Source of the DNA: Pyrodictiaceae archaeon
GTDB taxonomy: Archaea > Thermoproteota > Thermoprotei_A > Sulfolobales > Pyrodictiaceae
Direction: 5' to 3'
DNA: 6,962 nt
NCBI GenBank assembly: GCA_027046525.1
Contig: JALTYD010000043.1
Location: 1-6,962, forward strand
The notes beneath the pieces were generated by a model, which saw only the letters and a program-made list of their open reading frames with translations, was not told the DNA's origin and did no database searches. Positions within the stretch are counted from its first letter, which is position 1. The number at the start of each line of letters is the position of its first letter. Of this stretch, positions 1 through 5,552 are shown one piece after another. The position numbers were made by a program, and so were the translations under genes.

Positions 1-54
1 GCTAGTAGCTGTACAATAAATAATTATGTATGAATAATAGAGGTATAATAGTGG

Positions 55-60
55 AAAAAA
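55..60 (-). terminator. Oligo-T terminator after the YHS gene
   Basis: Read on the minus strand, a run of six T lies 21 bases beyond the stop codon of the YHS gene. Archaeal RNA polymerase typically terminates at T-rich tracts without needing a hairpin, and I see no hairpin here. The rest of bases 1-81 is AT-rich and shows no gene on either strand. Confidence 0.4.
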
Positions 61-81
61 GAGTATAGTTTATTAGATTAA

Positions 82-276
82 CTAGTGGTGGTGATGACCT
101 GGCATACCAGTTGGCCCATGTTTTAGATAATGCTCTGGATTCTTCTCGAACTCTCTCTTGCACATAGAGCTACAGAAGTAGTATACTTTGCCCTTATAGA
201 TACTCTTATATTGTGTCTTCTCCGGATCTACTTCCATACCACATACAGGATCTTTAGCCATAATAGTATCAGCCAT
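82..276 (-). CDS. Small YHS/TRASH-domain metal-binding protein with His tail
   Basis: A 64-residue protein that is almost entirely one YHS domain. It carries the KDPVCGMEV signature at residues 8-16, YYFCSSMC at 32-39 and a short helix to about residue 51. Cysteines C12, C35 and C39 fit the TRASH spacing C-x22-C-x3-C, which is known from archaeal heavy-metal sensors and chaperones. The last residues, GMPGHHHH, add a four-histidine metal ligand tail. There is no signal peptide or membrane segment, so it should be cytoplasmic. It lies just downstream of a copper-exporting ATPase on the same strand, so the likely role is binding Cu(I) and delivering it to, or sensing it for, that pump. In many bacterial copper ATPases the same domain is fused to the N terminus; here it is free. 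The ATG at 276 is chosen because a TATA box lies about 29 bases upstream; an internal ATG at 261 would shorten the protein by five residues. A role as a DNA-binding sensor is unlikely, because no helix-turn-helix is present. Confidence 0.9.
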   Translation of the reverse strand: MADTIMAKDPVCGMEVDPEKTQYKSIYKGKVYYFCSSMCKREFEKNPEHYLKHGPTGMPGHHHH

Positions 277-300
277 AAGAGTTAGTTAGCTACTCTCAGC

Positions 301-308
301 TATTATAA
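301..308 (-). promoter_or_regulatory. TATA box of the YHS gene, leaderless type
   Basis: On the minus strand the sequence reads TTATAATA, centred about 29 bases before the ATG at 276. That spacing puts the transcription start within a few bases of the start codon, and there is no convincing ribosome binding site, so the mRNA would be essentially leaderless. The gene can therefore be expressed separately from the ATPase gene upstream. Confidence 0.5.
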
Positions 309-344
309 GTAGCTACAGCTACTATATCTGAGAAGCTATCCCAG

Positions 345-349
345 AAAAA
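345..349 (-). terminator. Short T run after the copper ATPase gene
   Basis: On the minus strand five consecutive T occur four bases after the ATPase stop codon, inside a T-rich stretch. This may end part of the ATPase transcripts before the YHS promoter. Five T is weak, and read-through into the YHS gene is quite possible. Confidence 0.25.
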
Positions 350-352
350 TTA

Positions 353-2821
353 CTATGTATACTTAGGCTTCCACCGCTTAAGACTTAGAGCACTTAATGT
401 AACAGAGATCGAGCTCATAGCCATAGCAATAGCTGCCATTTCAGGCCTAAGTATTATACCTCTAGATGCAAGTACTCCTGCAGCTACTGGGATAAGAGCA
501 GTATTGTACACAAAAGCCCAGAAGAGGTTCTGGAGGATTTTTCTATAAATAGCATTTGCAGCTTCAAATACAATAATAACTCCTCTCAGATCATTCTTCA
601 TCAAGATAATATCTCCTGCTTCACGAGCTATATCTGTCCCTCCACCCATTGCAATACCAACATCTGCTTCTACAAGACTAGGAGCATCATTAATACCATC
701 ACCTACCATTACAACAACTTCTCCTCTTCCTCTCAGCTCTCTAATTCTATCTACTTTCTCCTCTGGATCCACTTCAGCATATACTTCATCTATTCCTAGT
801 CTTTTTGCAATAGTCTCTGCTGTCTCTCTTTTATCACCTGTAAGCATTGCTATACGAAGCCCCTTCAATTTAAGCAAAGATATAACTTCTCTAGCTCCCT
901 CTCTAGGCTCGTCTACAAGTGCTATTATGCCAATAACTCTACCATTCCTAACTACATAGACTACAGTATATCCTCCCTTTCTAAATCTCTGAGAAATATG
1001 TTTTAGCTCTCCGGGGAGTTCTGCTTCTAGTCCTTTTACAAGTTTTTCATTACCTACTCCGCATAACTCTCCTTGTATACTCGCAACTACGCCAGAACCT
1101 GGCAGAGTATCGTAGTTCTCTACACTATACAGATCTACTCCTAGCTGTCTAGCATACTCAGTTATCGCTTTCGCTAGAGGATGTTTAGATTTCTGCTCTA
1201 TACTCGCGGCTATCGATACAACTTCCTCTCTAGATACATTTTTTACAGCTACTACTTCAGCAACTCGAGGAGAACCTCGTGTAAGTGTACCAGTCTTGTC
1301 AAATACAATAGTAGTTGCTTTCCTTATCTTCTCTATAGCTTCTATATCACGTACTAATATACCATTCTCTGCGACTCTACCTATACCAACAACTACAGCC
1401 ATAGGAGAAGCTAGTCCTAGTGCGCATGGACAAGCTATTAGCAGTACAGATGAAGTAAATATAAGTGCTTCACCTAGGCTGAGACCTCTACCAAAATACC
1501 AGTACATAAATACTAGGACAGCTATACTTATTACAATCCACGCAAATACACCAGCTACTTTATCTACTATTCTCTGAATACGCGGTTTACCACTCTGTGC
1601 ATGCCTCACAAGCCTAATCAACTGCGATAAGACAGTATCTCTACCAACTCTAGTAGCAATAACCTCTAGGTAGCCTGAAACTAGTAGAGATCCAGCAATA
1701 ACAGGTTTACGAGGCTCTTTGAAAACAGGCTCTGACTCCCCCGTAATCATAGATTCGTCAACATAACCTCTACCTTTATCAACTACTCCATCAACAGGTA
1801 TTCTTTCTCCTTCTTTTACTAGTACTCTATCTCCTACCTTCACATCTCTTATACTAACTTCTACCTCTGCACCATCTCTATAAACTCTAACCTTCTCTGG
1901 CTGTAGTCTTGCGAGCTTTCTAACAACTTCCCCGGTCCTCGCCTTTACTCTAATCTCAATATATCTACCAATGAGTATAAACGATATTATGAATGCTGTT
2001 GCTTCATAATAAACACCTTCACCAGCTATAACTCCTAGTGTTACAGCTAGACTATAGATATAAGCTGATCCTGCACCTAGAGCAACTAGAGTATCCATAT
2101 TAGCTGAGAAGTTCCTAATAGCTCTATATGCTCCTAAGAAGAATCTCTTGCCTCCGTATACTAGTACTGGTGTAGATAAGAGTAACCCAACAACCTCATG
2201 GAATACTTTTAGTGGGACAAAATAACCCATATTCCACAAGAACATGTATACTCCCAGAATAATACTCAGAGGAAGTGAGAGGATAAGCGACTTCTTGAGA
2301 TCTTTTTGCTCTTCTGCCAAGAGCTTAGCTTCTATATCTTCTTCTACCTCCTCAACTAGTATCTTCTCTACTCTATAGCCTAGCTTCTCTATCTCATCTC
2401 TTATCTTCTCAGTAGCACTTGTTAGTGGCTTAAAGGTAACTACGATTTTCTTAGAGACATGGAATGCTCTTGTATTAAAGACACCTGGTAGTTTTGATAA
2501 TTTGTTCTCAACTAGTGTATCGTCATCGTGGCTGTAGAGATTTTTTACTAGAAAAACTGCTTCTTCTCTATATGTATCATATCCAGCACCTCTAACTGTT
2601 TTCATGATATCTCTTAGAGTGACTCTGCTAGGATCATACTCGATGACTGCCTCATTACTAGCTAGCGATACAGAGACCTCTCGTATACCTGGCAGTTTTC
2701 TAAGTTCTCTCTCGATAGTGATAGCGCACGAGGCACAATGCATACCAAGGATTTTTACTCTCTCACGGAGCCTTCTCTGGTCTTCAGGTGTAATACGCAT
2801 CGACTTCTTAGATTTAGCCAA
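353..2821 (-). CDS. copA: Copper-exporting P1B-1-type ATPase (CopA)
   Basis: An 822-residue heavy-metal P-type ATPase that uses ATP to pump Cu(I) out of the cytoplasm. Order of parts: an N-terminal HMA metal domain with GMHCASC (26-32, ligands C29 and C32); a second HMA-like domain (about 88-154) that has lost its CxxC loop; four membrane helices (about 176-196, 205-224, 239-262, 266-288); actuator domain with TGES (360-363); helix pair 5-6 with the CPC metal site (464-466); phosphorylation site DKTGT (D508); HP locus (547-548); TGD (661-663) and GDGIND (707-712) of the ATP-binding/hinge region; and a last helix pair with Y772-N773 and M800-S804, the signature that marks Cu(I) rather than Zn/Cd pumps. 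The length is typical. The start is TTG, supported by a GGGGTG ribosome binding site five bases upstream; an ATG at 2800 would give 815 residues but has no binding site. The YHS metal-binding gene lies 76 bp downstream. A repeat-rich upstream region suggests metal-dependent control. Confidence 0.95.
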   Translation of the reverse strand: MAKSKKSMRITPEDQRRLRERVKILGMHCASCAITIERELRKLPGIREVSVSLASNEAVIEYDPSRVTLRDIMKTVRGAGYDTYREEAVFLVKNLYSHDDDTLVENKLSKLPGVFNTRAFHVSKKIVVTFKPLTSATEKIRDEIEKLGYRVEKILVEEVEEDIEAKLLAEEQKDLKKSLILSLPLSIILGVYMFLWNMGYFVPLKVFHEVVGLLLSTPVLVYGGKRFFLGAYRAIRNFSANMDTLVALGAGSAYIYSLAVTLGVIAGEGVYYEATAFIISFILIGRYIEIRVKARTGEVVRKLARLQPEKVRVYRDGAEVEVSIRDVKVGDRVLVKEGERIPVDGVVDKGRGYVDESMITGESEPVFKEPRKPVIAGSLLVSGYLEVIATRVGRDTVLSQLIRLVRHAQSGKPRIQRIVDKVAGVFAWIVISIAVLVFMYWYFGRGLSLGEALIFTSSVLLIACPCALGLASPMAVVVGIGRVAENGILVRDIEAIEKIRKATTIVFDKTGTLTRGSPRVAEVVAVKNVSREEVVSIAASIEQKSKHPLAKAITEYARQLGVDLYSVENYDTLPGSGVVASIQGELCGVGNEKLVKGLEAELPGELKHISQRFRKGGYTVVYVVRNGRVIGIIALVDEPREGAREVISLLKLKGLRIAMLTGDKRETAETIAKRLGIDEVYAEVDPEEKVDRIRELRGRGEVVVMVGDGINDAPSLVEADVGIAMGGGTDIAREAGDIILMKNDLRGVIIVFEAANAIYRKILQNLFWAFVYNTALIPVAAGVLASRGIILRPEMAAIAMAMSSISVTLSALSLKRWKPKYT

Positions 2822-2826
2822 TTATA

Positions 2827-2832
2827 CACCCC
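2827..2832 (-). promoter_or_regulatory. Ribosome binding site of copA
   Basis: On the minus strand GGGGTG sits five bases before the TTG codon at 2821. It resembles the crenarchaeal consensus GGAGGTG with one mismatch and favours TTG over the internal ATG at 2800 as the start. It overlaps the left arm of the inverted repeat. Confidence 0.45.
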
Positions 2833-2842
2833 ATTCTAGATC

Positions 2843-2852
2843 ATAAATATAA
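2843..2852 (-). promoter_or_regulatory. TATA-like element of copA
   Basis: On the minus strand the sequence reads TTATATTTAT, centred about 26 bases before the TTG start, which would give a leaderless message. A second TATA-like string, TTTATACA (about 2858-2865), would instead give a leader of about 15 bases that includes the GGGGTG ribosome binding site. Both lie inside or on the edge of the repeat structure, so the true start site cannot be settled here. Confidence 0.4.
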
Positions 2853-2868
2853 ACAGGTGTATAAACAG
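2848..2868. repeat. 9-bp direct repeat TATAAACAG, 12-bp period
   Basis: TATAAACAG occurs at 2848-2856 and again at 2860-2868. The copies overlap the TATA-like elements of copA and the right arm of the inverted repeat. Directly repeated sites about one helical turn apart often bind two regulator units side by side; that function is an inference. Confidence 0.45.
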
Positions 2869-2916
2869 CTCTATACATCATACATTTTGTAGATATCTAG
2901 GATCTTTCCAACAGAG

Positions 2917-2925
2917 TAAAATATC
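2917..2925 (+). promoter_or_regulatory. Weak TATA-like element before the flippase gene
   Basis: TAAAATATC is the best plus-strand TATA candidate in the divergent region. It would place the transcript start near 2947 and leave a leader of about 30 bases containing the GAGGA ribosome binding site. The match is only fair. The TATA-like strings at 2843-2868 could also serve this direction. Confidence 0.25.
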
Positions 2926-2965
2926 TCTAGCTACTACAGAGAGCAGGGTAACTCAAGCCTAGCTA

Positions 2966-2970
2966 GAGGA
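2966..2970 (+). promoter_or_regulatory. Ribosome binding site of the flippase gene
   Basis: GAGGA ends seven bases before the ATG at 2978, a normal archaeal spacing. It fixes the start of the membrane protein and shows that this gene, unlike some neighbours, has a leadered message. Confidence 0.5.
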
Positions 2971-2977
2971 TAGTTCT

Positions 2978-4357
2978 ATGGAAGATCGTATAAGCCAGAA
3001 AACGATAATGGGTGGAGTACTATTATCTGCTGCATCTCTATTTGGTATGTCTATTGGTCTCTTATACTGGTTCCTCCTAGCTAGGATAACTGGTATAAAG
3101 TCTATAGGAGCAGCATCAGCTATAGTGAGTTCGGCATTAATACCAGCATCAATTATCGGTGCAGGTTTCGGCCTAGCAGTTGCTAGAGAAGTAGCTAAAA
3201 ATCCTAGCATACTAAGACATCTTATCAGATTCTCTGTACTACTAGGATTCTTATCATCACTAATAGCATTACTACTAGCATACATACTATACAAAAACAC
3301 AGTATATGCATTACTAGCCTCCATAATGGGCTTCTTTATAGTAACTAGCGAAGCAGGTCTAAAAACACTAATAGGCTTAGAAGAATTCAAATACATATTA
3401 GCATACATAGTAGCAGCTAATCTAGCTAAAGTACTAGCAGGGACATATCTCGCACTAATAGGCTTAGACGAAGTAGCTGTAGTCACTGGCTATATGCTGT
3501 TACCTCTACTCACATCAGCTCTATCTATAGCTAGACTAGTAAGAACAGACTATTGGAAATCTCCGAGCTCTATAGATAGTAAGCGTAGACTACTCTCCCT
3601 AGGATTATCTAACACACTATTTACTTCATCAAACCAACTACCTATCTCGCTAGGAGTATATCTATTTGCTGCAATAGGAGGCGATAAAGTAGCAACAGGT
3701 ACTCTCTACCTAGGAATCATGGCTTCTATGGCACTCGCAACACTACCTATAAGTATGTCGATGGCTTCTCTACCAGAATCTATGAAGAGAGAAAAAGCAC
3801 TCGCATGGATAACACTACTACCAGGACTATCAGTAGTAATGCCTATACTAGCTGTACTAGTACTCTATCCAGAACCGCTCTTCGGGCTAATCAGTAGAGA
3901 GTTCCTACAGCCACAATACCTAGATATACTATTAGTTCTATTACTAGCTTCACCATTCTTTGCAGTACTAAATGTAGGACTAGTAGAATTCAATAGAAGA
4001 GCAAGTACTAGGGCAATAGCAGTAATAGCAGCTTCACGTCTATCAACACTACTAGTGCTACTACCACTACTAACACTATACGCCGACGGGATAGGTGCTG
4101 CAGTAGCTTACTTTGCATCAATAGTAGTAGCTGTACTAGTACTCATAGTAGTAGAGAAGAATATTGCTCTAATCCTCGTAAAGATACTTTCCACATTATC
4201 GCCACTAGCTCTACTACTTCTACAAATACCTATGAAGAAAATAACTACACTATTGCTAGTAGTAGTACTATCTCATATACTTTTATACTCATATACTGAT
4301 CTACTAAAGATAACCAAGAAGCTAGCAAAATCTATATTCGTCTGGGAATACTACTAA
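2978..4357 (+). CDS. Polysaccharide flippase-like membrane protein (Wzx/MVF type)
   Basis: A 459-residue integral membrane protein with about 14 predicted helices (approximately 12-34, 44-69, 80-104, 108-132, 138-162, 165-187, 205-233, 241-265, 274-297, 314-337, 344-368, 371-392, 397-417, 422-443), the number usual for Wzx-type lipid-linked oligosaccharide flippases of the MVF superfamily. The first 70 residues, with two helices joined by a short RITGIKSIGAAS loop, resemble the start of these transporters. It would move lipid-linked glycans across the membrane for surface polysaccharide or protein glycosylation; the substrate is unknown. The assignment rests on overall pattern, since the family has few fixed motifs; a MATE-like or other exporter is the alternative. 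The start is supported by GAGGA seven bases upstream. The gene is divergent from copA, and no glycosyltransferase lies nearby in the window. Codons are strongly biased to A in third position, especially CTA, ATA, GTA and GCA. Confidence 0.7.
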   Translation: MEDRISQKTIMGGVLLSAASLFGMSIGLLYWFLLARITGIKSIGAASAIVSSALIPASIIGAGFGLAVAREVAKNPSILRHLIRFSVLLGFLSSLIALLLAYILYKNTVYALLASIMGFFIVTSEAGLKTLIGLEEFKYILAYIVAANLAKVLAGTYLALIGLDEVAVVTGYMLLPLLTSALSIARLVRTDYWKSPSSIDSKRRLLSLGLSNTLFTSSNQLPISLGVYLFAAIGGDKVATGTLYLGIMASMALATLPISMSMASLPESMKREKALAWITLLPGLSVVMPILAVLVLYPEPLFGLISREFLQPQYLDILLVLLLASPFFAVLNVGLVEFNRRASTRAIAVIAASRLSTLLVLLPLLTLYADGIGAAVAYFASIVVAVLVLIVVEKNIALILVKILSTLSPLALLLLQIPMKKITTLLLVVVLSHILLYSYTDLLKITKKLAKSIFVWEYY

Positions 4358-4405
4358 GTACTATCTACTAGCCAGAAAACGTTACAATTAATTACTTCCA
4401 CTACC

Positions 4406-4414
4406 TTTATAAAA
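4406..4414 (+). promoter_or_regulatory. Strong TATA box of the amidotransferase gene, leaderless type
   Basis: TTTATAAAA is centred about 29 bases before the TTG start at 4439, so transcription would begin within a few bases of that codon. No ribosome binding site is visible between them. It also shows that this gene is transcribed independently of the flippase gene, which ends 49 bases before the box. Confidence 0.6.
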
Positions 4415-4438
4415 TAGTCTTAAAAATGGTTAGAGAGT

Positions 4439-5374
4439 TTGTGTAGGCTAATACTCGGTATAGCTACTTCACCTAATGCTATAGAGAAATTATCAGAAGC
4501 TCTATGGAATTTCTATAGAGCAGCTGAACTTGATCTCAAACTCGAAAAAGTACTAAGAGAGTATATTGATCCTCCTCCTTCTCCTCCATCTCACTGTGAT
4601 GGTTATGGTTATATAGCCTTAATATGGAGATATGGTGAAATACAGCCTATCTCGCTGTACGAGAGATTTGATGCATATAGTTCTAGGAAAGACATCTTGG
4701 GTAGAAACATATGTAGAGAGAATCTTATTGCCCTCAAGAATGCAGTAGAGACTCTTGATAGTAGACTTGCATTAGCCGAGAAAGCTGTTGTATTATTTCA
4801 TGCAAGAAAGGCTAGTAGAGATCAGCCTCGCGGTACTAAGCATGCTCATCCCTACCGTGTTGTACTCGATACTAAATATGGTCCACTGGAATTATTTCTT
4901 GCACATAATGGTAATGTACGTAGAGAAGAGATAGCTAAACTAGTAGATCTCCACTCATATACTAACTATACTGATAGCTATCTACTACTACATCTAGTCT
5001 CGAAGTACATAGAGAGTATAGAGGGTTTCGGAGAACTACAAGATAACCTAGTAGAAGCTCTACTCTATGGATCAAAATTCGAAGAAAGAGGATATAATGT
5101 TGCTGTACTAGCGCATGATCCTTATAGTGAAGAAATCTATGTAGTGTTCTCGGGTAGATTAAGAGAAGATGCTAGAAGTAAAGCAAGAGTAGAATACTAC
5201 AAGACATACATATATCTGGAGTCTAGCTTACTACTATGGCTTTCTTCGACTATAAGAGATAATCTTAGAGCAAGTAATAGTTTCAAGCAGAATTATTTCT
5301 ACGAAATAGATAATGAAGTATGCAAAGTATCTATAGAAGATAATCAGCCTAGATATACTTGCAAGAAGTTATAA
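4439..5374 (+). CDS. Class II glutamine amidotransferase, YafJ-like
   Basis: A 311-residue protein of the N-terminal-nucleophile amidotransferase family, which releases ammonia from glutamine. The sequence begins MCRLILGI, so Cys2 becomes the catalytic N-terminal residue once Met is removed. Further family signatures are DGYGY (54-58, where DGWG is usual), FHARKAS (120-126, with R123), HAHPYR (135-140), LAHNGNV (154-160, with N157 and G158 of the oxyanion hole) and TDS (178-180). The N-terminal 200 residues make up the glutaminase fold; the remaining 110 or so show no recognised acceptor domain. It is therefore a stand-alone glutaminase whose acceptor is unknown; it lacks the isomerase or synthase domains of GlmS, PurF, AsnB or GltB. 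The start is TTG, fixed by the need for Cys at position 2 and by a TATA box about 29 bases upstream, which implies a leaderless message. It is cytoplasmic, with no signal peptide or membrane helix. Confidence 0.85.
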   Translation: MCRLILGIATSPNAIEKLSEALWNFYRAAELDLKLEKVLREYIDPPPSPPSHCDGYGYIALIWRYGEIQPISLYERFDAYSSRKDILGRNICRENLIALKNAVETLDSRLALAEKAVVLFHARKASRDQPRGTKHAHPYRVVLDTKYGPLELFLAHNGNVRREEIAKLVDLHSYTNYTDSYLLLHLVSKYIESIEGFGELQDNLVEALLYGSKFEERGYNVAVLAHDPYSEEIYVVFSGRLREDARSKARVEYYKTYIYLESSLLLWLSSTIRDNLRASNSFKQNYFYEIDNEVCKVSIEDNQPRYTCKKL

Positions 5375-5503
5375 CCTCTTCTCTCTTATCCATAACTTAT
5401 TGGGATGAAGAAGTCTACTATATTCTAGACTATAGTGATAGAAGCCCCGACATCTGACCCTCTACAACCACGAGCCTTATCTAGTAATTACAGTATTTAG
5501 GAG

Positions 5504-5511
5504 AAAATATA
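5504..5511 (+). promoter_or_regulatory. TATA-like box of the helicase gene
   Basis: AAAATATA, preceded by the purine-rich AGGAG that could serve as a BRE, would place transcription start near 5533. That leaves a leader of about 20 bases containing GGTGA before the proposed start at 5553. The match is moderate. Confidence 0.4.
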
Positions 5512-5540
5512 GAGTATAGATTAGTACAAAGTAGTCTATA

Positions 5541-5545
5541 GGTGA
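5541..5545 (+). promoter_or_regulatory. Ribosome binding site GGTGA pointing to an ATA start
   Basis: GGTGA is an exact crenarchaeal ribosome-binding core. Seven bases after it comes ATA at 5553, in the helicase frame, with no ATG, GTG or TTG available in that frame. The same seven-base spacing is seen before the flippase ATG. This site is the main evidence for the unusual helicase start. Confidence 0.5.
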
Positions 5546-5552
5546 CTACGCC

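Larger units (their letters stand above)
2822..2864. promoter_or_regulatory. Candidate operator: perfect 9-bp inverted repeat before copA
   Basis: TTATACACC (2822-2830) is matched exactly by its reverse complement GGTGTATAA (2856-2864). The arm centres are 34 bp apart, about three helical turns. The left arm abuts the TTG start codon and includes part of the ribosome binding site; the right arm lies on the far side of the TATA-like element. This arrangement suits a dimeric or looping repressor/activator responding to copper. No regulator gene is present in the window, so the partner is unknown. Confidence 0.45.
5375..5552 (+). other. Intergenic region between amidotransferase and helicase
   Basis: A 178-bp stretch without a supported gene. 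It begins with a pyrimidine tract (5375-5388) that could act as a weak terminator for the amidotransferase. The middle has an isolated less AT-rich patch (about 5442-5478) containing a C-box-like GTGATAG, exactly 12 bases and then CTGA, reminiscent of half a C/D guide RNA but imperfect. Short open stretches occur in two frames (5374-5454 and 5418-5516) but have no starts or motifs and are broken by stops. The end holds the putative helicase promoter and ribosome binding site. Confidence 0.5.

Noticed and set aside
1296..1577. Plus-strand open frame inside copA
   Set aside because: It is antisense to the conserved CPC and phosphorylation regions of the ATPase. Its peptide is low in motif content and shows no family resemblance.
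2604..2846. Plus-strand open frame over the N-terminal part of copA
   Set aside because: It is antisense to the HMA domains, has no promoter or ribosome binding site, and no recognisable domain.
2959..3486. 175-codon open frame on the minus strand inside the flippase gene
   Set aside because: It is antisense to a well-supported membrane protein, has no ribosome binding site or recognisable domain, and its composition is explained by the codon bias of the opposite strand.
3849..4144. 17-bp exact repeat TAGCTGTACTAGTACTC at 3849-3865 and 4128-4144
   Set aside because: Both copies encode the same hydrophobic peptide Ala-Val-Leu-Val-Leu in the same frame of the flippase. Shared peptide plus strong codon bias explains it without a mobile or regulatory repeat.
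4426..4446. Six-codon upstream ORF starting at ATG 4426 and overlapping the amidotransferase start
   Set aside because: The TATA box at 4406-4414 would start transcription near 4436, after this ATG, so it is probably not in the message.
5374..5516. Possible decayed upstream exon or coding remnant of the helicase
   Set aside because: Two short open stretches read as protein-like peptides, but they lie in different frames, lack starts and motifs, and are cut by several stops. The helicase N terminus already has a normal length of about 75 residues before Walker A.
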